A DNA stretch of 28,129 nucleotides, taken from NCBI GenBank assembly GCA_018725485.1, contig QLUP01000001.1, positions 1 to 28,129 on the forward strand, written 5' to 3'. Within the stretch, counting starts at the first letter, position 1, and each line of letters starts with the position of its first letter. Origin of the DNA: Candidatus Lithacetigena glycinireducens. Its GTDB lineage: Bacteria; Coprothermobacterota; HKB111. The notes beneath the pieces are model-generated. The model ran no database searches. It had not been told where the DNA came from and saw only the letters and a program-made list of their open reading frames with translations. This document shows positions 15,792 to 22,413 of this stretch, in pieces. The translations under genes were made by a program, and so were the position numbers.

Positions 15792-17102
15792 ATGGAAGAG
15801 TGTGAAAATTGTTTTACCTGTGAGAACTGCTACACCGACCAGAGCTGCGTAGAATGTCAGGTATGTGTTGAATGCCAGAGTTGTTATACCGCTGAATCTT
15901 GCGATAAATGTGAATCTTGTTTTACCTGCGAAACGGTGGCTCAACCTCACGGTTTGGTACAAAAAACCTGTCAGATTAAGCCTAAGATATATACCAACTC
16001 TTTAACCATCTTTGCTTCTAACGGCTGTAACTTAGATTGTGAGTACTGTTTTTTTAGGGGAACTAAAGACAAAGACAATCTTACCTATGAAGTTGGTAAA
16101 GAGGCGGTAGATTTTCTCTTCTTAGTTTCCGATAGCACTAAACCTGTTTCTATCTGGTTTTTTGGTGGTGAACCCTTCCTTAACTACGAGGTTATGCAGA
16201 AGGTTATTCTTTATGGGAAGCAGAAGGCTAAAAAATATGACAGGCAGTTGTCTTTTGGGGCTACTACCAATATGACCTTACTTAACCAGGAGAGAATAGA
16301 TTTCTGGCATGAGGAGGGTGGTAATCTATTAATTTCTCTTGATGGTTGCGAGGAGGGGCATAATTTCTACAGGAAAGATATATATGGAGAAGGCTCTTTT
16401 GCTACTGCCTGGAACTGGACTGAGAAATGGCTAAAACTAAAGCCTGAAACTTCTATCAGGTTTACCGTAAACCCGGAAACCTTACTTTACCAGATAAAAG
16501 GGCTTAAGTTCTTAGTAGAGTGGGGAGTAAATAATATCGCTATGTGTCCTAACCAGGAATGCGACTGGAGTGAGGAGGATTATAAACTTTATAAAGAAAA
16601 TCTTCTGGAAATAGCTGAGGTGTTTATAGCGAAGTTACGAGAAGGCAGAAGGCTTCTAATCAAACCTTTTGAAGACGGCTTTTCACTACATAAAATAAAA
16701 GGTAGGATGGGAGGAACTCGTTGCGGCACAGGGGGTTATGATGTGGGGGTTGGTGTTGATGGGAAATTATACCGCTGTCATCGTTTTGTTTTAAGAGGTG
16801 AAGCCGGGGAAATAGGCAATGTCTGGGACGGCTTTTCGGAGAAGAGGAAAGAGACCTTGAATTATGATATAAATAAGATACAGGGTTATAATTGCGAGAA
16901 GTGTATGATAAAAGCACGCTGTAATGGATACTGTATAGCCGTAAATCAGGATAGAAAAGGTGATTTATGGATTGTGCCTGAGGAAGTATGTAAGCAGGAA
17001 ATTATACATCAGGAAGTAGCGGATTTTATCCTGAATACTTTGAGAAGTGAGGAAAAACTTTATAATAAAGTGATGGGAAATGAAAATAAAAGTTGTAGAT
17101 GA
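15792..17102 (+). CDS. Radical-SAM/SPASM maturase with N-terminal Cys-triplet domain
   Basis: A 436-residue fusion. Residues 4-46 hold 13 Cys at 3-residue spacing in blocks of 4, 5 and 4 separated by YTDQS and YTAES inserts; Glu replaces many of the Gln seen in the two upstream proteins. The radical-SAM core follows: CNLDCEYC (C79, C83, C86) binds the catalytic 4Fe-4S cluster and GGEP (125-128) contacts SAM. The C-terminus is a full SPASM domain: C311, G324 and C329, then C368-x2-C371-x5-C377-x3-C381 and C400, expected to bind two auxiliary clusters. Such enzymes usually make sulfur-to-carbon thioether or carbon-carbon links in peptides. It has a strong GAGGAGG site. The adjacent Cys-triplet proteins are the obvious substrates. 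No PqqD/RRE domain, peptidase or exporter is nearby. Confidence 0.93.
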   Translation: MEECENCFTCENCYTDQSCVECQVCVECQSCYTAESCDKCESCFTCETVAQPHGLVQKTCQIKPKIYTNSLTIFASNGCNLDCEYCFFRGTKDKDNLTYEVGKEAVDFLFLVSDSTKPVSIWFFGGEPFLNYEVMQKVILYGKQKAKKYDRQLSFGATTNMTLLNQERIDFWHEEGGNLLISLDGCEEGHNFYRKDIYGEGSFATAWNWTEKWLKLKPETSIRFTVNPETLLYQIKGLKFLVEWGVNNIAMCPNQECDWSEEDYKLYKENLLEIAEVFIAKLREGRRLLIKPFEDGFSLHKIKGRMGGTRCGTGGYDVGVGVDGKLYRCHRFVLRGEAGEIGNVWDGFSEKRKETLNYDINKIQGYNCEKCMIKARCNGYCIAVNQDRKGDLWIVPEEVCKQEIIHQEVADFILNTLRSEEKLYNKVMGNENKSCR

Positions 17103-17646
17103 TAACATAGAAAAAGATAAAGAATTAGTAAGTATCAGCAGGGGATTGGAAGATGCTGGAAACATAGTCGCTCTTAATGGATTAGGGAAAATAGATAATT
17201 CTATGATAGAGTTTCCTCCTCCTACTTCTCCCAGAGGTACTATTATTTTACTTCACGCTGATGAAACTGATGGGACTGAATTTTCTAACACTGCAGATGA
17301 AAATATCCTTAAAGGATGGATTTTGCCTGCTAATAATTATGCTAGAATTATTGTGGAGGGGGAAATTAGATATAGAATGCCAAATTTAATTCAGGCTACT
17401 ACCCATACGGTTACCGTCAGGATAAGAGAGGGTGGGATAGGAGGAATAATCAGGAAGACCTTTTTAAGCGGGGTGTGGAGTAGCGTAACTACTGTGGTAC
17501 CCCAACATTTTATCTTTTCGCCTAAAACTTCGCTTGCTGGTGGGCAGGGTTCTCCCACTTCCTTAGTTATTACAGGCCAATTAGGTCTGGCACACTCTGA
17601 CTTTACCATTATGGGGTGTTCTATGCGAGTTTATGGAGTAGTATAG
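17080..17646 (+). CDS. Tail appendage protein, beta-rich C-terminus
   Basis: A 188-residue protein whose ATG overlaps the radical-SAM gene by 23 bases. The N-terminus (KIKVVDDNIEKDKELVSISRGLEDAG) is unassigned; from about residue 50 it is a beta-rich domain (GTIILLHADETDG, RIIVEGEIRYRMP, HTVTVRIREGG) ending in SDFTIMGCSMRVYGVV. The fold style is that of phage carbohydrate-binding or fibre-tip jelly-rolls. The overlap places the radical-SAM locus firmly inside the tail operon. Family unknown. Confidence 0.65.
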   Translation: MKIKVVDDNIEKDKELVSISRGLEDAGNIVALNGLGKIDNSMIEFPPPTSPRGTIILLHADETDGTEFSNTADENILKGWILPANNYARIIVEGEIRYRMPNLIQATTHTVTVRIREGGIGGIIRKTFLSGVWSSVTTVVPQHFIFSPKTSLAGGQGSPTSLVITGQLGLAHSDFTIMGCSMRVYGVV

Positions 17647-17656
17647 GAGTGCAGAT

Positions 17657-18025
17657 ATGGAATTACCTCTAAAAATGGTAAAAGGAGATTCCTTCAGAAG
17701 GAAGATTACTTTTTTTGATGGGACTACCAGAAGAGTGGTTGATATATCCAACTGGACCCTTTTCTTTACTGTAAAGAGACCTGAATATTTGGATAAGGAC
17801 GATTCTGTGGCTGAAATTAGAAAGACTGAGACTATAAGGGCAGGACAAGGAACTTCTGGAATCTGGATACTGGAAATCTTACCTGCAGATACAACTACAG
17901 TCAAAGATGTCCAGCCAGGGCTATATAAGTATGATGTTCAATATAGAAGACCCGATGGAACAATAAAGACCGTAACTGTGAGTGACTTTGAAATAGCACC
18001 GCAGGTAACTGTGAGGACAACCTAA
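17657..18025 (+). CDS. Tail/baseplate protein, beta-sandwich domain
   Basis: A 122-residue protein with the pattern of small phage baseplate/tail beta-sandwich domains (BppU N-terminus-like): KGDSFRRKITFFDGTTRRVVDIS, WTLFFTVKRPEYLDKDDS, SGIWILEILPADTTTV, PGLYKYDVQYRRPDGTIKTV and a final V-rich strand. Such domains attach receptor-binding parts to the tail. It overlaps the next gene by one base (TAATG). The assignment rests on pattern and position. Confidence 0.66.
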   Translation: MELPLKMVKGDSFRRKITFFDGTTRRVVDISNWTLFFTVKRPEYLDKDDSVAEIRKTETIRAGQGTSGIWILEILPADTTTVKDVQPGLYKYDVQYRRPDGTIKTVTVSDFEIAPQVTVRTT

Positions 18026-18210
18026 TGCCTGAAGACATAAGAATAACTATCACTGAAATTGAACCTGTAAATGTAATTATTCAGGATTACATAGTCCAAA
18101 ATATTATTGATTTGTTAGATGGTCCTAGAATATACATAAATGGTAGGCTTTTAATGTCTACGGCCTCAGGTTGGGTTTGGGTAGATGAGATTGACGGCGG
18201 AACATTTTAA
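18025..18210 (+). CDS. Small tail-operon protein, unknown
   Basis: A 61-residue protein in a TAATG overlap with the previous gene, so likely co-translated. It has an Ile/Val-rich N-terminal half and ends ASGWVWVDEIDGGTF. No motif is recognised. It precedes the fibre gene and probably belongs to the same appendage. Confidence 0.6.
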   Translation: MPEDIRITITEIEPVNVIIQDYIVQNIIDLLDGPRIYINGRLLMSTASGWVWVDEIDGGTF

Positions 18211-18232
18211 ATTTGGAAAAAGGAGGTAAGAA

Positions 18233-19537
18233 TTGTCTATTAGAATAAGAGTTAGAAGGGGTCCAAAAGCCAGACTACCAGTTCTTGGAGCTGGCGAGTT
18301 TGGTTTTACTACAGATACTAAGGAAGTATTTATCGGCGACGGCACTGCTAATCACGAGTTAGAGATGACTGCACGAAAAGGTGCGCCTTCTGGTTATGCT
18401 GCTCTAAATGCTGCTTCTTTAGTAGTGCAGAATCCCGCTAGTGCTACTGTAACTGCCGCACCAAATAGCATTGTTTTACGGGATGCTTTTGGTAGGTCCA
18501 AAATAGCAGCTCCCGCTGCTGCTGATGATATTGCTCAAAGAGCTCAAGCGGATGCGGTCCAAACTAATCTTGATATTCATTCTAGTTTAACTATAGCTCA
18601 TGGTGCTGTTTCTGCTGCTATGGCAGGCCGAATAGTAGTTCGGGATGCGAATGCCAGAGCTTCTTTTGCCGCACCCTCAGCAGCAGGCGATGTCGCTATC
18701 CTCTCAACAGTAACTGACCACGCAGCAGCAACTACAGGAGTCCATGGAGTAGGAACTTCTGTGGTCGAAAGTGTAGCAGGTGCTCAGAGTAAAGTAGACA
18801 TACACGGAGCATTAACAGCTCCGCATGGTGCCACTGATGCTGCTATTGCAGGTAGATTAGTCTTAAGAGACGCAGCAGGTCGAGCTAAATTTGCTGCTCC
18901 TGCTGCTGCTGGGGATGCTTTAATAAGAGGTGCGAGGCTAACTGCAGCAGAGATGCCTGATGGACCAATTGGTCTGGTTTTGACAGGTAGAGGACCTGGG
19001 GTTAATCCTGTTTATGAGGCTGCTGATTACCCTAGAAACCTAAAACCTGCTATAGTAAGATGGGCACTACCTGGGTGGTCTGGTGGATCTCGTGATGGTG
19101 TATGCACTGCTAATGTGATTTATTATATTCCCATTTTTGTTTCGGAAACTACTACTTATATAAGAGTTGGACTTTGGGTTCTTGTTGCATCTGCAGGGAC
19201 TATAGATATAAGAATATTTAGTTGGAGAGATGGAGTTCCTCACTCTTTAATCTTAAGCGCAGGAACAGTAGATACAGGAACTACAGGGCCAAAAGAAATA
19301 ATTATTTCTCAAGTATTAACTAGAGGTTATTATTTTTTAGCTTATAGATGTACAGGTACACCTATTTGTGTGGGTTTTAGTGATGATGCTCGAACACCTG
19401 CAGCAATTATGAGAAAACTAGGATGGGGAACTACCGAAAGTGTGTTAACTGTTATGGCTGCATATGCTGATCCTGCTCCTGCTCCAACTGATATTGCTAG
19501 AAATATGTTTGCCGTTCTTGTTTTAAGAGAAAACTAA
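18233..19537 (+). CDS. Tail fibre protein with Mtd-like N-terminus and repeated shaft motif
   Basis: A 434-residue protein starting at TTG 18233 with an AGGAGG site. Residues 1-45 (RIRVRRGPKARLP, GEFGFTTDTKEVFIGDGT) are the tail-attachment domain found at the start of many fibres, including the Bordetella Mtd protein. Residues about 65-245 form an Ala/Gly-rich shaft with three related copies of a block centred on VLRDAxGRAKFAAPAAAGD. Residues about 270-434 are a beta module homologous to the end of the hub gene at 12138. It would bind the host surface. No reverse transcriptase or template repeat of a diversity-generating element was seen. Confidence 0.82.
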   Translation: MSIRIRVRRGPKARLPVLGAGEFGFTTDTKEVFIGDGTANHELEMTARKGAPSGYAALNAASLVVQNPASATVTAAPNSIVLRDAFGRSKIAAPAAADDIAQRAQADAVQTNLDIHSSLTIAHGAVSAAMAGRIVVRDANARASFAAPSAAGDVAILSTVTDHAAATTGVHGVGTSVVESVAGAQSKVDIHGALTAPHGATDAAIAGRLVLRDAAGRAKFAAPAAAGDALIRGARLTAAEMPDGPIGLVLTGRGPGVNPVYEAADYPRNLKPAIVRWALPGWSGGSRDGVCTANVIYYIPIFVSETTTYIRVGLWVLVASAGTIDIRIFSWRDGVPHSLILSAGTVDTGTTGPKEIIISQVLTRGYYFLAYRCTGTPICVGFSDDARTPAAIMRKLGWGTTESVLTVMAAYADPAPAPTDIARNMFAVLVLREN

Positions 19538-19547
19538 CAGGAGGCGT

Positions 19548-20261
19548 ATGATGGCAGAGCAGGGAATTTACCAGATTAAGAATATTTTGAATGAGAAAAT
19601 ATATATTGGAAGTGCGATTAATATTAAGGCACGGTGGGGAATGCATCTTCATCTTCTAAAGAAGGGTTTACATCATAATAAACATTTACAAAACGCCTTT
19701 AATAAATACGGGGAAAATTCATTCAAATATAGTATTCTGGAAATTGTCCAAACACCCGAAGGATTGATCTTATTAGAACAACATTATATAGATTTACTCC
19801 AGCCCGAATATAATAAACGACTGTTTGCTAAAAACAATTTAGGGGTAAGACATACTGAAGAAGTAAAACAAAAAATGGGTAAGGAACGCATAGGGAAACC
19901 TCTCTCGGAGGAACATAGAAAAAAATTAAGTGAGGCCCGAAAGGAATTTATGACTAATCCCGAACACAGAAAGAAGATAAGTGAACTTAATAAAGGAAGA
20001 ATATGCACTAAAGAAACAAGGGAAAAATTAAGTGAGGCTACTAAAAGGACTTGGGCTAATCCTGAAAACAAATTAAATATGCGTAAAAATACAAAGAGAA
20101 AATCATATGACTCTCGTGTTCCTCCTTCAAGGGAGACAAAGCAGAAAATAAGTGAGGGAGTAAAACGATATTATGCTAATCCAGAAAATAGGCAAAAGCA
20201 AAGTAAAGATATGAAACGATATTATGAACAGCGAAATCAAGAAATTAGAGAAGTGAGGTGA
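19548..20261 (+). CDS. GIY-YIG homing endonuclease with NUMOD3 repeats
   Basis: The 237-residue protein begins with GIYQIKNILNEKIYIGSA (GIY and YIG elements), followed by RW (catalytic Arg region), HHNKHLQNAFNKYGENSF, and LLEQHYIDLLQPEYN containing the catalytic Glu. From about residue 98, several copies of a helix-type DNA-binding motif follow (LGVRHTEEVKQKMG, GKPLSEEHRKKLSEA, GRICTKETREKLSEA, SRETKQKISEGVKRYY), typical of NUMOD3. It is a free-standing selfish nuclease inserted between the fibre and the lysis genes. It keeps its own AGGAGG site and does not interrupt a gene that I can see. Confidence 0.92.
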   Translation: MMAEQGIYQIKNILNEKIYIGSAINIKARWGMHLHLLKKGLHHNKHLQNAFNKYGENSFKYSILEIVQTPEGLILLEQHYIDLLQPEYNKRLFAKNNLGVRHTEEVKQKMGKERIGKPLSEEHRKKLSEARKEFMTNPEHRKKISELNKGRICTKETREKLSEATKRTWANPENKLNMRKNTKRKSYDSRVPPSRETKQKISEGVKRYYANPENRQKQSKDMKRYYEQRNQEIREVR

Positions 20262-20265
20262 AAAA

Positions 20266-20475
20266 TTGGCAAAGAATGAGGTATGGCAAAAAGTAGGAGA
20301 AAACCTTGATGGTACACCTGTTATGGAACTTGTAAGTAGTATAGAAGTTCCTGATGAGGTTTTACCTGAAAGAGTAGAAATAGAGTTGACCCCAGAAATT
20401 AAAGCAGAATGGAAATTAGCGAATACAACATCTAAGAAAATGAGAGTAATAAGTAAGTTACTAAAATTGGGATAA
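20266..20475 (+). CDS. Small protein between fibre and holin, unknown
   Basis: A 69-residue protein starting at TTG 20266, 4 bases after the endonuclease stop, with a GAGGTG site. It begins AKNEVWQKVGENLDGTPVMELV and ends in a basic helix. Small proteins of similar build often sit between fibre and lysis genes, but no function is known to me. Confidence 0.55.
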   Translation: MAKNEVWQKVGENLDGTPVMELVSSIEVPDEVLPERVEIELTPEIKAEWKLANTTSKKMRVISKLLKLG

Positions 20476-20486
20476 GAGTATGAAAT

Positions 20487-21011
20487 ATGGAATTATCAGA
20501 GGTAATAAAAATAAAATTTAATAAAAATACTCTACTGTTTTCCGGAATCCTGGCATATTTTACGAGAAGAGAAATCCTTTACCCAATAATTGGATTTTTA
20601 GTAGTCTTTTTGTTGGATACCATACTGGGTTCACTGGCAACTATAAAAAATGGTGGCAAAGATAAAAAACCATTTCGTAGTGAGAGTTTTGCCAGGAAAA
20701 CAGCTAAGAAGATGTTAAATTATCTAATTGTATGGACATCCTTCTGGGGCCTGGGTATGATAGCCCACTCACTCCCAGAAATATGGGGGCTTAGCGAGAT
20801 TGTGCCAGCGATCACTATAGCGATGGGCATCCTGATAACCATATTTTGTGAGATAGTATCTATCGAGGAGAATTTAACGGTATTAGGTTTTGACCCTTAT
20901 CCTATGAGAATAGTTAAAGCAGTGGGGAGAAGAATATTTGAAGGTCTGGGGATTTATCTTCCAGAGAAAGAAGAGAAAAAAGAAGAACTAAAGGAGGATA
21001 ATGGTAGATGA
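20487..21011 (+). CDS. Holin (phage holin 4-type)
   Basis: A 174-residue membrane protein with hydrophobic segments near residues 33-52, 78-95 and 105-122. FLLDTILGSLATIKNGG with the following SFARKTAKKMLNYLIVW, and EIVSIEENLTVLG after the last segment, match the pattern of holin_4/toxin-secretion holins (conserved Asp-x3-Gly and E-x2-SI-x-EN). The tail is highly charged (EKEEKKEELKEDNG), as in holins. It overlaps the amidase gene in ATGA, as lysis genes often do. A second ATG 7 bases upstream is out of frame. Confidence 0.85.
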   Translation: MELSEVIKIKFNKNTLLFSGILAYFTRREILYPIIGFLVVFLLDTILGSLATIKNGGKDKKPFRSESFARKTAKKMLNYLIVWTSFWGLGMIAHSLPEIWGLSEIVPAITIAMGILITIFCEIVSIEENLTVLGFDPYPMRIVKAVGRRIFEGLGIYLPEKEEKKEELKEDNGR

Positions 21012-21580
21012 ATATAGAGTATATTCCAGGGATCACTAAGTTTGGATACCCTCAGGGTAGAATGGGTAGGGGTGGTTTAAGACCCACAGCCCTCGTTATA
21101 CATGTTATGGAGGGTACTATCAATGGAACTACATCCTGGTTTAGGAGACCTATATCGAGCAATCCTGGATCAAAAGTTAGTTATAATTATGGAGTTGGTA
21201 AAAATGGAAGGATAGTGTGTTGGGTGAGGGATGAGAATGCTGCCTGGGCTAATGGAGGGATACAAAATCCTACTTGGAGAGGATTATTGAAAACAGCCAG
21301 CGGTTATGTAAATCCCAATCTATACACTATATCCATAGCACGAGAAGGGTTTAATGGTGAACTTTGCACACCCAGGCAATATCAGAGTTTGCTTTATGTA
21401 GTTAGGTTGATGGTAGATAAATATCGGTTGCCGATAAATCGCAATACTATAATCGGACATTATGAGATAGATAGCAGAAAACCATTGTGCCCAGGGAGAA
21501 TTAATTTAGACCATTTTGTTAGTGAGTTGAGGACGAAGAAACCAACAGGTGGAGGCGATAAACCGCTGGATGTGTTATAA
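21008..21580 (+). CDS. N-acetylmuramoyl-L-alanine amidase endolysin (Amidase_2)
   Basis: A 190-residue single-domain amidase. The Amidase_2 fold is seen in VIHVMEGT (H32, zinc), VSYNYGVGKNGRIVCWV (Tyr-rich strand), ENAAWANG, YTISIAREG, and GHYEIDSRKPLCPG (H151 and C161, zinc; K158 near the T7 catalytic Lys position). It cuts between muramic acid and L-Ala in peptidoglycan, releasing virions. No separate wall-binding domain is present; the C-terminus is short. It follows the holin with a 4-base overlap. Confidence 0.92.
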   Translation: MNIEYIPGITKFGYPQGRMGRGGLRPTALVIHVMEGTINGTTSWFRRPISSNPGSKVSYNYGVGKNGRIVCWVRDENAAWANGGIQNPTWRGLLKTASGYVNPNLYTISIAREGFNGELCTPRQYQSLLYVVRLMVDKYRLPINRNTIIGHYEIDSRKPLCPGRINLDHFVSELRTKKPTGGGDKPLDVL

Positions 21581-21596
21581 AATAAAGAGGTAGAAA

Positions 21597-21788
21597 ATGA
21601 ATGAAAATGATTTAGCGGTAAAGATTACTTTATTAGAGGGCAAGAAGATATCTATTAATGTTGCTCAGGTAAAGGAACTTTTGAAGATTATTTTATTGGA
21701 GCTGGCGTTGATGGAAGAAAGTGAACTACTAAATCTTTTGCGTAAACACCGTGAAAGGTTTATAAAATTTATTGAGGAAGAAGGTTAG
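21597..21788 (+). CDS. Small helical protein in lysis cassette, unknown
   Basis: A 63-residue protein with a beta hairpin-like start and two amphipathic Leu-rich helices (VKELLKIILLELALMEESELLNLLRK). It has a GAGGT site and ends with EEEG, its stop overlapping the ribosome site of the next gene. No family is recognised. Confidence 0.55.
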   Translation: MNENDLAVKITLLEGKKISINVAQVKELLKIILLELALMEESELLNLLRKHRERFIKFIEEEG

Positions 21789-21799
21789 GAGGTGAAAAA

Positions 21800-22108
21800 A
21801 TGTTAATAATAATTGAGATCCTATTAGTAGCCTCGGTATTAGCAGCTTTTGTGGAAGCCATAGTAGAAATAATAAAGAAGAACACGGTTATTATCATCCA
21901 TCCGAGGATATATTCCCTTTTAGTTGGCTTAATTCTGGGATCGTTTTTGGTAGAGATACTTAATTGGGATATTTATCAATCCTTTGTAACGGGAGCAATA
22001 TCAGGATTGGTTTCTGCACCAGTTTTGCATGATGTTACAGCGATCTTAAGAAATCTAAAAGACTGCTTAAAGGACAATAACCCTTCAGGAGACAAGTTCC
22101 CGATATAA
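21800..22108 (+). CDS. Second holin-like membrane protein
   Basis: A 102-residue protein with two or three hydrophobic segments: LIIIEILLVASVLAAFVEAI, SLLVGLILGSFLVEIL, and a possible third SFVTGAISGLVSAPVL, with a charged C-terminal tail. Length and location after the amidase fit a second holin or spanin-like partner, but no lipobox is visible. Strong AGGAGGTG site. It is the last gene of the long late operon. Confidence 0.7.
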   Translation: MLIIIEILLVASVLAAFVEAIVEIIKKNTVIIIHPRIYSLLVGLILGSFLVEILNWDIYQSFVTGAISGLVSAPVLHDVTAILRNLKDCLKDNNPSGDKFPI

Positions 22109-22115
22109 TAATCTC

Positions 22116-22200
22116 ACCTGGTGTGTTGGGTTTTTTATGTCATGGGCTGTCTGGCCCCCTAACCTCCTCCCACATACCCTCCTTTACCAGCACACCAGGT
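22116..22200 (+). promoter_or_regulatory. Structured spacer with long inverted repeat over a ribosome site
   Basis: Arms 22116-22129 and 22187-22200 pair over 14 positions (ACCTGGTGTG with CACACCAGGT, then four more with one G-U). The 57-base loop holds a T run after the first arm, a small GGGC/GCCC hairpin (22144-22157), and a pyrimidine stretch with two CCTCC motifs. The second arm contains the AGGT that is the best ribosome site for the gene at 22205, so pairing would hide it. It may be the end of late transcription or a translational switch. Confidence 0.6.
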
Positions 22201-22204
22201 CGCT

Positions 22205-22408
22205 ATGATTAAAATCTACAAATTTTCTAATATAACCTTTAGTAAATTCCAAAGTGCCATTAACAAACTTCAAATTCCCGAAGGATACGGTATCGGAACC
22301 GATAACCAAAAGAATTGTTACCTGTCCTTAGAGGAAGGTAAAGAGCAATATATTGAGGAATTGCAGAAATTAATCGAGAGAGAAGGAATTTTTATCTATT
22401 TTAGGTAA
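22205..22408 (+). CDS. Small protein upstream of Mom-like gene, unknown
   Basis: A 67-residue protein (IKIYKFSNITFSKFQSAI, then EEGKEQYIEELQKLIE and IFIYF), mixed alpha/beta. It starts 5 bases after the inverted repeat and 5 bases before the next gene. It is not a zinc finger of the Mu Com type. Function unknown. Confidence 0.6.
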   Translation: MIKIYKFSNITFSKFQSAINKLQIPEGYGIGTDNQKNCYLSLEEGKEQYIEELQKLIEREGIFIYFR

Positions 22409-22413
22409 GAAGA

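Noticed and set aside
15572-15805. An alternative + strand frame rich in Arg/Val
   Set aside because: It is a shadow of the repetitive Cys-coding frame, has no ribosome site, and lacks independent signs of coding.
18233-19537. Diversity-generating retroelement target
   Set aside because: The Mtd-like N-terminus alone is not enough; no reverse transcriptase, template repeat or accessory gene is visible.
22109-22204. Phage attachment site core
   Set aside because: An inverted repeat is present, but no integrase gene or matching direct core was seen in the window.
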